From Mycolicibacterium austroafricanum (GTDB lineage: Bacteria > Actinomycetota > Actinomycetes > Mycobacteriales > Mycobacteriaceae), in assembly GCF_000612725.1 (NCBI RefSeq), contig NZ_HG964450.1, positions 1-64,000 on the forward strand: 64,000 nt of DNA, in the 5' to 3' direction. Shown here one piece after another: positions 35,442 to 45,528 of this stretch. How positions within the stretch are numbered: the stretch's first letter is position 1; every line of letters starts with the position of its first letter. A program made the translations under genes and the position numbers. The notes beneath the pieces were generated by a model. It saw only the letters and a list, made by a program, of their open reading frames with translations, did no database searches and was not told the DNA's origin.

Positions 35442-36716
35442 GTGCGGGGCGTGCGCGATCTTGTTCTGACCGCTTTCCGGCCCCGCACGTCCCCTCCCAC
35501 GACGGCGTCTGTGCTGCGGTCGATCCTGTGGCCGCTGGCGATCATGGCGGTCATCCACCGCAGCTATGTGCTGGTCTTCAACCGTTACATCACCGACGAT
35601 TTCGCGCCGGTGTACCGCGCGGTGATCAACTTCAAGTTCGGTTGGGACATCTACAACGAGAACTTCGGCCACGTCGACCCGCACTATCTCTATCCGCCCG
35701 GCGGAACGCTGATCATCGCGCCGTTCGGCTACCTGCCCGAGGTCGCGTCGCGGAACTGGTTCATCTTCTTCAACACGGTCGCGATCGTCCTCGCGGGCTA
35801 TTTCCTGCTGCGGCTGTTCAACTTCACGCTCGCCTCCGTGGCGGCACCCGCGCTGCTGCTGGCGATGTTCTGCACCGAGAGCGTCACCAACACGCTGGTG
35901 TTCGGCAACATCAACGGCGTCATCCTGCTGTTGGAGGTGCTGTTCTTCCGTTGGCTGCTGGACGGCAACCGCAGCCACGAATGGTGGGCCGGGGTGAGCA
36001 TCGGGTTGACGCTTGTGGTGAAACCGCTGCTGGCCCCACTGCTGCTGCTGCCGTTGCTCAACCGGCAGTGGCGCGCGCTGGTCACGGCGTTCGCGGTGCC
36101 CGTCGCGTTCAACCTTGCGGCGTGGCCGCTGATCAGCGACCCGATGAACTTCGTCACCCGCACCGTGCCCTACATCTTCTCCACCCGCGACTACTTCAAC
36201 AGCTCGATCCTGGGCAACGGGCTCTACTACGGACTGCCGATGTGGCTGATCATGTCGCTGCGGATCGCGTTCGTGGTGCTGGGCGCGGCGGCGCTGTGGC
36301 TGCTGTACCGCTACTACCGCACCCGCGATCCGTTCTTCTGGATGCTCACGTCTTCCGGCGTGGTGCTGGTGACCTCGTGGCTGGTGCTGTCGCTGGGCCA
36401 GGGCTACTACTCGATCGTGCTGTTCCCGTTCCTGATGACGGTCGTGCTGCCGAACTCGGTGATCCGTAACTGGGTGGCCTGGCTGGCCGCCTACGGATTC
36501 CTGACCATGGATCGCTGGTTGCTGTGGCAACTGCCGACCACCGGCCGCGCCCTCGAATACCTGAAGATCACCTTCGGCTGGTCACTCATGTCGGTGGTGG
36601 TCTTCTCGGTGCTGCTGTTCCGCTACCTCGACGCCAAGGACGACGGTCGCCTCGACGAGGGCATCGATCCGCCGTGGATGAAACAGCTCACCCCTGCGGA
36701 CAAGGCCGCCGAGTAG
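35442..36716 (+). CDS. aftC: Arabinofuranosyltransferase AftC
   Basis: 424 residues with about ten membrane helices. The N-terminal periplasmic loop has Asp52-Asp53 in RYITDDFAPVYRAVINFKFGWDIYN, the conserved acidic pair of GT-C/GT87 transferases, then YLYPPGGTLIIAPFGYLP. In the same place as Rv2673 of M. tuberculosis, which adds alpha-1,3 branches to arabinan of arabinogalactan and lipoarabinomannan using decaprenyl-phospho-arabinose. The start is GTG at 35442, 26 bases after the preceding stop; GTG at 35451 is an alternative. Confidence 0.88.
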   Translation: MRGVRDLVLTAFRPRTSPPTTASVLRSILWPLAIMAVIHRSYVLVFNRYITDDFAPVYRAVINFKFGWDIYNENFGHVDPHYLYPPGGTLIIAPFGYLPEVASRNWFIFFNTVAIVLAGYFLLRLFNFTLASVAAPALLLAMFCTESVTNTLVFGNINGVILLLEVLFFRWLLDGNRSHEWWAGVSIGLTLVVKPLLAPLLLLPLLNRQWRALVTAFAVPVAFNLAAWPLISDPMNFVTRTVPYIFSTRDYFNSSILGNGLYYGLPMWLIMSLRIAFVVLGAAALWLLYRYYRTRDPFFWMLTSSGVVLVTSWLVLSLGQGYYSIVLFPFLMTVVLPNSVIRNWVAWLAAYGFLTMDRWLLWQLPTTGRALEYLKITFGWSLMSVVVFSVLLFRYLDAKDDGRLDEGIDPPWMKQLTPADKAAE

Positions 36717-36726
36717 CCTGGCAATC

Positions 36727-37137
36727 ATGACAGGCCCCAAGCTCGTGCTCAGTGACGACCAGTGGCGCGAACGGCTGACACCGCAGGAGTTCGCGGTGCT
36801 CCGTCAGGCCGGCACCGAGCGCCCGTTCACCGGCGAGTACACCGACACCAAGACCGACGGCGTCTACCAGTGCCGCGCCTGCGGTGCCGAGTTGTTCCGC
36901 AGCAGTGAGAAGTTCGAATCACACTGCGGGTGGCCGTCTTTCTTCGATCCGGCCGACTCCGATGCGGTGCTGCTGCGTCCCGACGACTCGCTGGGCATGC
37001 GCCGGGTGGAGGTGCTGTGCGCCAACTGCCACAGCCATCTGGGGCACGTGTTCGAGGGTGAGGGCTATCCGACGCCGACGGACCAGCGCTACTGCATCAA
37101 CTCGATCTCGCTTCGCCTGGTTCCGTCGCAGTCCTGA
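36727..37137 (+). CDS. msrB: Peptide-methionine (R)-S-oxide reductase MsrB
   Basis: 136 residues. Zn-binding pairs Cys49/Cys52 (CRAC) and Cys98/Cys101 (CANC), catalytic Cys123 in RYCINS, and HCGWPSFFDP. Reduces methionine-R-sulfoxide in proteins, using thioredoxin. Lies 10 bases after aftC, as in Rv2673-Rv2674. Confidence 0.95.
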   Translation: MTGPKLVLSDDQWRERLTPQEFAVLRQAGTERPFTGEYTDTKTDGVYQCRACGAELFRSSEKFESHCGWPSFFDPADSDAVLLRPDDSLGMRRVEVLCANCHSHLGHVFEGEGYPTPTDQRYCINSISLRLVPSQS

Positions 37138-37350
37138 CCCCGATACCGGGACGAGTCCACCTGCGCGATCTGGCAGCGATACCCCGCGCCGGCGCCCGAT
37201 GAGCTGTGGTGGCTGCGCGTCAAGGTTCCGTCAATGTCGCCGTCCCAGCCGTTAAGAGCCCGCTAGGCGACTGGCTTCACCGTGCCCGCAGCGCCACCGT
37301 GGAGGGTGAACACCTGGACACGAGGTCCGGGGCTGGAATGAGAAGGTTCG

Positions 37351-38139
37351 GTGACGATCTCCGGAATTGTGCTGTCCCTGTTCGCCAACGGCAAGGCACA
37401 GGCGCGTCCACCCGCGACTACCCCGGCCGACACCGATGCGGTCCGGCGCTGCGCCCTGTACCGGAACTGCTTTCCATCGATGGACGTCGCCTACCCGGCG
37501 CTGGTCGTGCGCGACCACACCGTCGCGAAATGGGTGCGCGCGCACGACGTTGCCGTGCACGTCCGTACCAGCGAGGAACTCGGCGCCGTGATCTCGGCAG
37601 GCGTGCACCCTGCCCGCCTGACGGTTCACGCCGACGGGGTCCTCACCAACGAACTCGTGTTCTGCGCAGCCAGTCTGGCGGTCGGCCACATCGTGGTGAA
37701 CTCCGTCGATCAGATCGAGATCCTCACCCGGGCGATCGGCAGGCAGCGTCGACAAGCCGTCTTGGTGAGAATCGTCGACACCGCCGCGAACGGGGAATCC
37801 TACGCGGCCATCCGCGCCGTCCTCGCCGGCGCACGGCTGAGTCTGATCGGCTTGCACGCCGACATCGGCTCGGCCGCAGCGGACTTCGTGAGCTACCCGG
37901 CCGCGGTCGGTGACCTGATCTGCACGATGCACCGCTTTCGTCAATCTCACGGTCGGGTGCTGACCCGACTGAGCCTCGGTGGTGTGCCCGCCCCGGCCGA
38001 CGATTGGGTGGCCGAACTCAGCCGGCAGGCCGCCGTCATCGATCAGTCGCTCGACGACGCCTGTCTCACAGTCGACTTCCCCCGCCCCACGGTCACGGTG
38101 TCGGCATTCACCGTCGCGAGCGGGAAGCGTGCAGCATGA
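37351..38139 (+). CDS. LysA-like barrel protein lacking catalytic residues
   Basis: 262 residues from GTG at 37351 with AGAAGG upstream. It follows the outline of group III PLP decarboxylases such as diaminopimelate decarboxylase: LVVRDHTVAKWVRAHDVAVHVRTSEELGAVISAGVHPARLTVHADGV and SLAVGHIVVNSVDQIEIL, then IGLHADIGSAAADFVSY. But the PLP-lysine motif (YAvKA) reads YPALV, with no Lys, and the HIGS histidine is Asp (ADIGS). The C-terminal domain of true LysA is missing. It overlaps the next gene by ATGA. A non-catalytic relative is likely; role unknown. Confidence 0.6.
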   Translation: MTISGIVLSLFANGKAQARPPATTPADTDAVRRCALYRNCFPSMDVAYPALVVRDHTVAKWVRAHDVAVHVRTSEELGAVISAGVHPARLTVHADGVLTNELVFCAASLAVGHIVVNSVDQIEILTRAIGRQRRQAVLVRIVDTAANGESYAAIRAVLAGARLSLIGLHADIGSAAADFVSYPAAVGDLICTMHRFRQSHGRVLTRLSLGGVPAPADDWVAELSRQAAVIDQSLDDACLTVDFPRPTVTVSAFTVASGKRAA

Positions 38140-38567
38140 TCGCACTACCGTTCGGCACGGCGACGGCCGCACGCCTCGACAACCGCGTCGGCCATGCCGC
38201 GGTGTCGCGGAAGTATCAGGAGTACCAGCGCGCGATCATCGATCTCTCGGTCTGCACCGATCCCCATCTCGCGCTCCGCGTCGCCGCATCGAGGCTACTC
38301 GAGCTCATCGGTGTGCACCATCGACTGCCGACCCCCCTGTCGGGTGAAGCGGCAGAGGAAACTGTGACAGCGATGGTTGCCTGCGTCTCCTGCTTACGTC
38401 GTCATCATGGCCAGATCGCGACTCGGCTCAGCTTCGCCGGACTGATGCCCGACCACAATCTGGCACCGAGAGGCCTGCGCGCCGCCGCCGAGAAGCTGGA
38501 ATCCCTCGTCGAGGATGCATGCGCCCGATTCCGTTACCCGCGACCGGCTTTGGTGGTGCAGTGCTGA
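38136..38567 (+). CDS. Half-length relative of the preceding LysA-like protein
   Basis: 143 residues from ATG at 38136. Its end, ATRLSFAGLMPDHNLAPRGLRAAAEKLESLVEDACARFRYPRPALVV, matches the end of the preceding protein (LTRLSLGGVPAPADDW, QSLDDACLTVDFPRPTVTV), so the two share a C-terminal module. It lacks the barrel's first half. Overlap by ATGA suggests equal production and perhaps a complex. Function unknown. Confidence 0.55.
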   Translation: MIALPFGTATAARLDNRVGHAAVSRKYQEYQRAIIDLSVCTDPHLALRVAASRLLELIGVHHRLPTPLSGEAAEETVTAMVACVSCLRRHHGQIATRLSFAGLMPDHNLAPRGLRAAAEKLESLVEDACARFRYPRPALVVQC

Positions 38568-39097
38568 GGCGAGTCGTTCGTCGGGTGCTCGACGGAGACG
38601 CACAGTGGGGCTCGCTGACCATTCAACCCGACCGATTCGGCACCCGCTATCACCTGGTGGTCTACCCGCCGGGCATCACCGCGACCGAGCGGCGCCGTGT
38701 GCGGATCTGGCGGGGCTGGCCGTTGTGGGGGGCCCTGCTGTGGATCCTGTCGCAGATGGTGCTGATCCGGCACCTCGACCCCTGGTCCGCTCTGTTCGCC
38801 TCGGCCGGACTGGTTGTCGTCACCGCCGCCACGGCGTGCGCGATGGCCGGTCCGGCGCGCGCCCGCGTGCACACGCTCGCGGCGACCTTGCTCCCACGCC
38901 AGTACGACCCCGTCTCCAAGGCCTTGTGCACCACGATGCACCAGCTGGCGAGAACCTTGCGCGAAGCCGACTCTCAGCGCGCACAGGGTGTGATGAGCCC
39001 TGCACAGTTCGAGATGACGTGGTGGCGGGTCTACAACGAGATGGCCGTCGTGGCGCATGCATGTATCCGTGACTCATCGCCGGGAGCCTCTCAATGA
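38561..39097 (+). CDS. DUF6611 membrane protein
   Basis: 178 residues from GTG at 38561, overlapping the previous stop. Begins MLRRVVRRVLDGDAQWGSLTI, typical of DUF6611, followed by two membrane helices (WGALLWILSQMVLI, LFASAGLVVVTAATACAMAG) and a cytoplasmic helix ending TWWRVYNEMA. Third gene of the small cluster. No function known. ATG at 38519 would be a longer start. Confidence 0.65.
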   Translation: MLRRVVRRVLDGDAQWGSLTIQPDRFGTRYHLVVYPPGITATERRRVRIWRGWPLWGALLWILSQMVLIRHLDPWSALFASAGLVVVTAATACAMAGPARARVHTLAATLLPRQYDPVSKALCTTMHQLARTLREADSQRAQGVMSPAQFEMTWWRVYNEMAVVAHACIRDSSPGASQ

Positions 39098-39210
39098 GTA
39101 CCTGCCGACGCTGCATCGGGGCCTCAGCCGCGTCAACTGGATGTACCTGGCCACGGTGACCGCCCTCGCGGTGATCCTGCATGCGCCGCGCAGGGCATGC
39201 CGACCAACCA

Positions 39211-39915
39211 TCAGGGCAGCGCGGCGACCAACTGCTCGACCGACACCCGGGGGCCGGTGAAGAAGGGGGTCTCCTCGCGGACGTGGCGACGCGCATCGGT
39301 GGCGCGCAGGTCACGCATCAGATCGACGATGCGGTGCAACTCGGGCGCCTCGAAGGCGAGCAGCCACTCGTAGTCGCCCAGCGCGAACGCGGGAACCGTG
39401 TTGGCGCGCACGTCCTTGTAGCCGCGCGCCGCCATCCCGTGCTCGGCCAGCATCCGGCGGCGCTCCTCGTCGGGCAGCAGATACCACTCCAGTGAGCGCA
39501 CGAACGGGTAGACGCAGATGTAGGCGCCGGGCTCTTCGCCGGCGAGGAACGCCGGGACATGGCTCTTGTTGAACTCGGCCGGACGGTGCAGGGCCACATT
39601 GCTCCACACCGCGGTCGAGGCGCGGCCGAGTGCGGTGGTGCGGCGGAAGTCCGAGTACGTCTTCTGCAGCGCTTCGACGCTCGCGGCGTGCGTCCAGATC
39701 ATGAAGTCGGCGTCGGCGCGCATTCCGGCGATGTCGTAGATCCCGCGCACCACGACTCCCCCATCCTCCTGACGTTTCAGGAAGGTCGCGGTGTCGTCGA
39801 CCACCTTCGCACGGGCTTCGTCCGCGGTGTCCAACGCGCCGGGCGTGACCGCGAACACCGAGAACATCAGGTAGCGGATCGTCGCGTTCAGTTCGTCGTA
39901 ATCGAGCTTGGCCAT
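39211..39915 (-). CDS. hemQ: Coproheme decarboxylase HemQ/ChdC
   Basis: 234 residues of the chlorite-dismutase-like family. Heme-binding His159 in [12 protein letters not shown]; the catalytic Tyr lies within [13 protein letters not shown]; also [18 protein letters not shown]. It oxidatively decarboxylates coproheme to heme b, the last step of the coproporphyrin-dependent pathway used by Actinobacteria. Order hemE-hemY-hemQ on one strand matches Rv2678c-Rv2676c. Confidence 0.93.
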   Translation of the reverse strand: MAKLDYDELNATIRYLMFSVFAVTPGALDTADEARAKVVDDTATFLKRQEDGGVVVRGIYDIAGMRADADFMIWTHAASVEALQKTYSDFRRTTALGRASTAVWSNVALHRPAEFNKSHVPAFLAGEEPGAYICVYPFVRSLEWYLLPDEERRRMLAEHGMAARGYKDVRANTVPAFALGDYEWLLAFEAPELHRIVDLMRDLRATDARRHVREETPFFTGPRVSVEQLVAALP

Positions 39916-39954
39916 GTGCCCATCGTGCCACGCACCCTCAGGCGCCCCCGCACG

Positions 39955-41316
39955 TCACCGCCCGTCGACTACCAGGGCGGCCACCGCCCTGGTCGCCGCT
40001 GCGACACAGGCAGGCACCCCGATCCCGTCCAGGTACGCGCCGGCGACCGCAAGCCCCCCGGGGAGGCCGGCACGCAACTCGGCGACCAGCGCGGCGTGCC
40101 CCGGTCCGTACTGCGGCAACGCGTCGATCCAGCGCACCACCCGCGAGTCCACCGGCTCCACCGAGATCCCGAACAGAACGGAGAGATCCTGTGCCGCCCA
40201 CGCCAGCAGATCCTCGTCTCCGGTGCTGCGCGCGAGATCGTCGCCGAAGCGGCCGTAGGACAGCCGGACCATCTCCACGTTGGCGCGCCGCCCCCACTTC
40301 TTCGACGACAACGTGACGGCCTTGGCGCGGAGCCGGCCCTGACCCGCGACGAGCACTCCGGACTGCTCCGGCAGCGGGGTCCCGCCCGGCAGTGCCAGCG
40401 CCACCACCGCCGCCGAAGCCACCGGGATCCGGCGTGCGGCCGCGGCGGTGCGCGGAGCAATATCGGCGACCAGTGCCGGCAATCTGGGAGCCGGCACCGC
40501 GAGCACCACGGCGTCCGCCGGCCAGCGGGTGCCCTCGTCGTCGAGCACCTCCCAGCCGCGCGCCCCGCGGCCCACGCTGCGCACGCTGACCTGCGCCCAC
40601 TCCAACCCCGACCGGCGGACCAGCTCGTCGACCAGCACCTGATACCCGCCGTCGATCGCGCCGAACACCGCGCCGGCCTGCGGTGGCGGCAGCGCTCTGG
40701 TCACGGCCTCGGTGAGACTGCGCGCTCCACCGTCGAGCGCCGCGGCCACCGTCGGTGCGCCCGCGCGGATACCGATCGTGGCGGCCGAACCGGCGTACAC
40801 CCCGGACAGCAGCGGGTCGACCGAGCGGATCACCACCTGCTCGCCGAAGCGGTCGCCGACCAGTTCGGCCACGGACGGGTCGGCGCCCTGGCACCAGGAG
40901 AACGGGCGGCGCGGTTCGTCGAGCATCCATCGGATCGTCGCGTCGTCCACGAGGCCGGCCAGCGCCTCCGGGCGCGACGGGATTCCCTGCACGGTGTCCT
41001 TGGGCAGCGGGTGCAGCCGGCCCTCGCTGTAGATCAGCGGCCGCGCGCCGGAGGGCACGATCTGCCTGCCCGACAGTCCGAGCTCGCCCAGCAGCGCCGG
41101 CACCTCCGGCCTGCGGGCGACGAAGGCCTCCGCTCCGACATCGAGCAGCTGTCCGCCGATCCGTTCGGTGCGCAACACCCCGCCCAGCCTGTCTGCCGGG
41201 TCGAGAAGCGTGATCGATGCGTCCGGACCGGCGGCCACCCGAAGCCGGCAAGCGGCGACCAGCCCCGAAATACCGCCGCCGACAACACAATACCGCGCAG
41301 GGACGGCGGTACTCAC
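39955..41316 (-). CDS. hemY: Coproporphyrinogen III oxidase (HemY/CgoX)
   Basis: 453 residues. FAD-binding Rossmann motif [15 protein letters not shown] (11-25), [26 protein letters not shown] and C-terminal [37 protein letters not shown]. Annotated historically as protoporphyrinogen oxidase; in actinobacteria it oxidises coproporphyrinogen III to coproporphyrin III. GTG start overlaps the hemE stop by GTGA. Confidence 0.92.
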   Translation of the reverse strand: MSTAVPARYCVVGGGISGLVAACRLRVAAGPDASITLLDPADRLGGVLRTERIGGQLLDVGAEAFVARRPEVPALLGELGLSGRQIVPSGARPLIYSEGRLHPLPKDTVQGIPSRPEALAGLVDDATIRWMLDEPRRPFSWCQGADPSVAELVGDRFGEQVVIRSVDPLLSGVYAGSAATIGIRAGAPTVAAALDGGARSLTEAVTRALPPPQAGAVFGAIDGGYQVLVDELVRRSGLEWAQVSVRSVGRGARGWEVLDDEGTRWPADAVVLAVPAPRLPALVADIAPRTAAAARRIPVASAAVVALALPGGTPLPEQSGVLVAGQGRLRAKAVTLSSKKWGRRANVEMVRLSYGRFGDDLARSTGDEDLLAWAAQDLSVLFGISVEPVDSRVVRWIDALPQYGPGHAALVAELRAGLPGGLAVAGAYLDGIGVPACVAAATRAVAALVVDGR

Positions 41317-42377
41317 AGCTCGTGCACCAGTGCCACCGTGTCGGTGATCACGGCGGGGTCGGTGGCCGGCAGCACCCCGTGTCCGAGGTTGAACACGTGC
41401 CCGACCGCACCGGCGTCAACCGCCCGTCTGCCGTCCTCCACGACGGCCCGCACCGCACGTTCCACCACCGGCCAGCCCGCGAGCAGCACCACGGGGTCCA
41501 GGTTGCCCTGCAGCGCGGTGCCCGGCCGCACACGTGCGGCGGCGTCGGTCAACGACGTGCGCCAGTCCACGCCGACCATCGCGGGCACCCCGTGCCCGGT
41601 CACCGCCTCGGACATCGCGCCGAGCAGTTCGGCGGTGCCGACCCCGAAGTGCGTCATCGGCACCCCGGCCCCGGCCAGTGACGCGAACACCCGCGCGCTG
41701 TGCGGCAGCACATAGGTGCGGTAGTCGGCCAGCGACAGCGTGCCGGCCCAGGAGTCGAACACCTGGATGGCGTCTACCCCGGCGTCCACCTGGGCGCGAA
41801 GGAACGCGATCGTGATGTCGGTCAGCGCCGTCATCAGCGCGTGCCAGGTGGCGGTCTCGCCCAGCATCATCGCCTTGGTGCGCTCGTGATTGCGGCTCGG
41901 ACCGCCTTCGACGAGATACGACGCCAGCGTGAACGGGGCGCCGGCGAAACCGATCAGCGGAACGTCGCCCAACTCCCCGACCAGCCGACCGATCGCGGTG
42001 GCCACCGGGTCCACCCGCGAGGGTTCCAGCGGCCTGATCGCGGCAACGTCGTCCGCCGTACGGACCGGCTGCGCGATGACCGGGCCGACGTCGGGGACGA
42101 TGTCGAGGTCGATACCCGCCGCGCGCAGCGGCACCACGATGTCAGAGAACAGGATGGCGGCGTCGACACCGTGCCTGCGCACCGGCTGCAGCGTGATCTC
42201 GGTGATCAGGTCGGCGTCGAAGCAGGCCTGCATCATCGTGTTCTTGGCCCGTAGTGCGCGGTATTCGGGCAGCGACCGACCCGCCTGTCGCATCATCCAC
42301 ACCGGCACCCGGAGCGGCTTGCGACCGGCGACTGCGGCCAGGTACGGGGATTCGGGCAGCTCGCGGCGCGTGTTCAT
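41313..42377 (-). CDS. hemE: Uroporphyrinogen decarboxylase HemE
   Basis: 354 residues from ATG at 42377 (start matched to the family's M-x-TRRELP-SPYL). Family motifs: [16 protein letters not shown] (URO-D signature 1), [38 protein letters not shown] (signature 2), VFDSWAG and GNLDP. Removes four acetate carboxyls from uroporphyrinogen III. First gene of the hemE-hemY-hemQ run. Confidence 0.94.
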   Translation of the reverse strand: MNTRRELPESPYLAAVAGRKPLRVPVWMMRQAGRSLPEYRALRAKNTMMQACFDADLITEITLQPVRRHGVDAAILFSDIVVPLRAAGIDLDIVPDVGPVIAQPVRTADDVAAIRPLEPSRVDPVATAIGRLVGELGDVPLIGFAGAPFTLASYLVEGGPSRNHERTKAMMLGETATWHALMTALTDITIAFLRAQVDAGVDAIQVFDSWAGTLSLADYRTYVLPHSARVFASLAGAGVPMTHFGVGTAELLGAMSEAVTGHGVPAMVGVDWRTSLTDAAARVRPGTALQGNLDPVVLLAGWPVVERAVRAVVEDGRRAVDAGAVGHVFNLGHGVLPATDPAVITDTVALVHEL

Positions 42378-42462
42378 CGCCCCCCATGGTGCCATGCCGG
42401 GTCGGGCCCGAATCGGCGCGCCATGAGCACAGACCTGCCCGAATGGGCTAGCGTCAAACGCC

Positions 42463-43044
42463 GTGACCACCGCCGAACCGGCTCAATTCCGTGAAGCGGT
42501 GGCGGCGATGACTGCCACCACCGTAAGACCGGAGATCGAGCTGGGCCCGATCCGGCCGCCGCAGCGCCTGGCGCCCTTCAGCTACGCGCTGGGCGCCGAG
42601 GTCAAGCATGCCGAAACCGCGGTCATTCCCGAGCGGTCCGAAGGCGACGCGTTCGGGCGGCTCATCCTGCTGCACGACCCCGAGGGCGCCGAAGCGTGGG
42701 ACGGCACGATGCGGCTGGTCGCCTACATCCAGGCGGACCTGGACTCCACCGAGGCCGTCGATCCGCTGCTGCCCGAGGTGGCTTGGAGCTGGCTCGTCGA
42801 CGCACTGAACCAGCGAGCCGAGCACGTCACCGCGCTGGGTGGGACCGTCACGGCCACCACGTCGGTACGGTACGGCGACATCTCGGGGCCGCCCCGCGCG
42901 CATCAACTGGAGCTGCGCGCCTCCTGGACGGCCACCGATCTCGAACTCGGGCCGCACGTGGAGGCGTTCTGCGAAGTGCTCGAGCACGCCGCAGGCCTGC
43001 CGCCCACCGGGGTGACCGACCTGAGCTCCCGCACCCGCGCCTGA
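42463..43044 (+). CDS. DUF3000 protein
   Basis: 193 residues, GTG start, divergent from hemE. A conserved actinobacterial protein (Rv2680 counterpart by order) with [34 protein letters not shown] and [34 protein letters not shown]. Function unknown. Only 5 bases separate it from rnd, so co-transcription is likely. Confidence 0.82.
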   Translation: MTTAEPAQFREAVAAMTATTVRPEIELGPIRPPQRLAPFSYALGAEVKHAETAVIPERSEGDAFGRLILLHDPEGAEAWDGTMRLVAYIQADLDSTEAVDPLLPEVAWSWLVDALNQRAEHVTALGGTVTATTSVRYGDISGPPRAHQLELRASWTATDLELGPHVEAFCEVLEHAAGLPPTGVTDLSSRTRA

Positions 43045-43049
43045 ACCCG

Positions 43050-44330
43050 ATGTCAGAACCCGAGACCGAGGGCGTGTCGGTGGACGCCGAAGCGCCCGAC
43101 GACCAGGCCCCGCAGGCCGAGCCGCTGCTTCGCCCGCGCGACGGAGTACCCGACGTGTCCGTCAGCCGCTACGAGATCGCCAAGGCCGCGGACCTGCTGG
43201 CGTCCGGGCACGGACCGTTCGCGGTCGACGCCGAGCGGGCGTCGGGCTTCCGGTACTCCAATCGGGCCTATCTCGTGCAGATCCGGCGGGCGGGGGCGGG
43301 CAGCGTGCTGATCGACCCGGTCAGCCACGGCGGGGATCCGCTGGAGGTACTCGCGCCGGTGGCCGAGGTGCTGTCCGATGCCGAATGGGTGTTGCACGCC
43401 GCCGATCAGGACCTGCCCTGCCTGGCGGAGATCGGTATGCGGCCGCCCTCGTTGTACGACACCGAACTGGCCGGCCGGCTGGCCAACTACGAGCGGGTCA
43501 ACCTGGCAGCGATGGTGCAGCGCCTGCTGGGGCTGCAGCTGACCAAGGGGCACGGCGCCGCGGACTGGTCGAAACGGCCGCTGCCCCAGGACTGGCTGAA
43601 CTATGCCGCACTGGACGTCGAGGTGCTCGTCGATCTGCGCCATGCCATCTCCGAGGTGCTGCAGGAACAGGGCAAAGAGGGTTGGGCCGCAGAGGAATTC
43701 GAGTATCTGCGGACAGTGGAGGCCACCCCGACACGACGCGACCGCTGGCGGCGGACGTCGGGAATCCACAAGGTCCGCGATCCGCGCGCGCTCGCCGCGG
43801 TGCGGGAACTGTGGACCACGCGCGACCAGATCGCTCGGCGCCGCGACATCGCACCGGGCCGCATCCTGCCCGACAGTGCGATCGTCAACGCCGCGACCGC
43901 CAACCCTGACACGATCGAAAAGCTGACCGCACTACCGATTTTCGGTGGATCGAAACAACGGCGCAGCGCTGCGGTGTGGCTGGACGCACTGGCCCGCGCC
44001 CGCACCAGTGAGCCTCCCGATGTGCAGGAGCCGTCCAACGGCCCGCCGCCGGCGTCCCGCTGGGCGCGCCGCAAACCGGAGGCCGCGGTCCGCCTGGAGG
44101 CGGCCCGCACCGAGCTGGCTGCGCTGGCGGACCGGGTTTCGGTGCCCGTGGAAAACCTGCTCTCACCGGAGATCGTGCGCAGGCTGTGCTGGGACTGGAA
44201 GCCCGTCGAAGGTGTCGACGCCACCGCGGCCGCGGTGGACGCCTTCCTGCGAGATTCGGCCGCCCGCCGCTGGCAGCGTGAGCTGGTGGTGCCGGCGCTG
44301 GCCAAGGCGCTGGCCGGCGCGGGGCAGTGA
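43050..44330 (+). CDS. rnd: Ribonuclease D-like 3'-5' exonuclease
   Basis: 426 residues from ATG at 43050. DEDDy exonuclease: FAVDAERASGFRYS with Asp60 and Glu62 (Exo I), HAADQDLPCL with Asp121 (Exo II), YAALDVEVL with Tyr and Asp (Exo III). An HRDC domain follows (about 225-300: DRWRRTSGIHKVRDPRALAAVRELW). Trims tRNA and other RNA 3' ends. The long frame beginning at 42696 is partly within DUF3000 and is not real. Confidence 0.88.
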   Translation: MSEPETEGVSVDAEAPDDQAPQAEPLLRPRDGVPDVSVSRYEIAKAADLLASGHGPFAVDAERASGFRYSNRAYLVQIRRAGAGSVLIDPVSHGGDPLEVLAPVAEVLSDAEWVLHAADQDLPCLAEIGMRPPSLYDTELAGRLANYERVNLAAMVQRLLGLQLTKGHGAADWSKRPLPQDWLNYAALDVEVLVDLRHAISEVLQEQGKEGWAAEEFEYLRTVEATPTRRDRWRRTSGIHKVRDPRALAAVRELWTTRDQIARRRDIAPGRILPDSAIVNAATANPDTIEKLTALPIFGGSKQRRSAAVWLDALARARTSEPPDVQEPSNGPPPASRWARRKPEAAVRLEAARTELAALADRVSVPVENLLSPEIVRRLCWDWKPVEGVDATAAAVDAFLRDSAARRWQRELVVPALAKALAGAGQ

Positions 44331-44336
44331 TCCCGG

Positions 44337-45524
44337 TCAGCTGAAGGCGCGCGCCAGGAACCGCGTCGAGTCGGGCATCGAAGCCAGCACCGTGCCGCTG
44401 TGGTCGGAATCCGGATACACCTTGAGCGTCACGTCCTCGCCGTTGGCGCTCAGCTTCTCCGAGAACCGCAGCGTCAGGCTCGGCGGGACATCACGGTCCT
44501 GCATCCCGACACCGAGGAAGACCGGGCGGTCATAGCCCGATGCGGGAACGCCCATGAAGTCATCGATCGCCTCGATGGCTCCGGGAATCGACGTGACCGG
44601 AGCGGTGAAGAAGCCGGGCACCGTCATGCCGTCGAGCGCGCCGGCAAGGTCTGCGGCACAAGATGTTTCGGCCTTGTCGGCGGCGGCGCGACCCGCAGGG
44701 GTCAACACCCGGTCCACGCCGAGGTCGGGGCGCGCCTCCCGCAGCGCTGCGACGATGTAGGCGGTGTAGGCGTTGGCCATCGGGCCGAGTTCGGGCGGCA
44801 CCACCATGTCGGGCCCCGCTTGCTTGACGATGGTCTCGACGTTGGCCGGGGTGCCGGTGGCCACGACGCCGCGGTAGTCGAGCCCGCTTCCGGCACTGAA
44901 CTCGCTGGCCCACCGCGCCGTCGCGACCGCGGCGCCCCCGCCTTGCGACTGCCCGACGACGGCCCACTTCGGGGACAGCGGCAGGTCCATGTGGTGTGCC
45001 GCGAGCACCGAATCGACCACGCCGCGTGCGGTGGTGACGCTGTTGAGGTAACTCATCAACCCCGGCGTTCCCAACCCGGCGTAGTCGCTGCCGACGACCA
45101 CGTAGCCCTGGTCGAGCCAGTGCGACAGGTACTCGTCGTCGCGCCCGCTGCGCGGCAGCGCCGACGGGGTGCAGTCGTCACCGAGTCCGACGGTGCCGTG
45201 CGCCCACGCCACGACCGGCCAGCCACCTTCGGGCGCAGGCGTTTTCGGGGTGAACACCACGGCGGTGCTGACCGCCGGTCGACCATGCTGGTCGACCGTG
45301 GAGTACAGGATGCGGTAGGCGCCGGCGGCCCCGGCCACTGAAAGGGCGGGATCCAGCGGGACGGTCTCCAGCAGCGCGCCCGGCGCCGGGACGGGTGTCT
45401 CGTGGACGCGGGCGTCCAGCCCCGACCACGTCGGCGTCGCCGCGTCCGCAGTGGTCGCGCAGCCCATCAGAACGGCAGTCGCCAGTAGCGCCGCACCCGG
45501 GATGCGGCAGATGTTCGTCTTGGT
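44337..45524 (-). CDS. Secretory lipase-family lipoprotein
   Basis: 395 residues from GTG at 45524, 4 bases after the dxs stop. Lipoprotein signal ending VLMGC (Cys23); ADA-ATP would be an alternative signal-peptidase I site. LIP-family hydrolase: GWPVVAWAHGTVGLGDDC, YVVVGSDYAGLG, VVGQSQGGGAAVATA (nucleophile Ser in GQSQG), FLGVGMQDRDVPP (Asp) and DSDHSGTV (His). Likely cleaves triacylglycerol or other esters outside the cell. Translationally close to dxs but functionally unrelated. Converges with rnd. Confidence 0.82.
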   Translation of the reverse strand, partial: TKTNICRIPGAALLATAVLMGCATTADAATPTWSGLDARVHETPVPAPGALLETVPLDPALSVAGAAGAYRILYSTVDQHGRPAVSTAVVFTPKTPAPEGGWPVVAWAHGTVGLGDDCTPSALPRSGRDDEYLSHWLDQGYVVVGSDYAGLGTPGLMSYLNSVTTARGVVDSVLAAHHMDLPLSPKWAVVGQSQGGGAAVATARWASEFSAGSGLDYRGVVATGTPANVETIVKQAGPDMVVPPELGPMANAYTAYIVAALREARPDLGVDRVLTPAGRAAADKAETSCAADLAGALDGMTVPGFFTAPVTSIPGAIEAIDDFMGVPASGYDRPVFLGVGMQDRDVPPSLTLRFSEKLSANGEDVTLKVYPDSDHSGTVLASMPDSTRFLARAFS

Positions 45525-45528
45525 CACC

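Noticed and set aside
35331..36530. 399-residue minus-strand frame opposite aftC
   Set aside because: Gln/His/Arg-rich mirror of membrane-protein codons; no ribosome binding site or motif.
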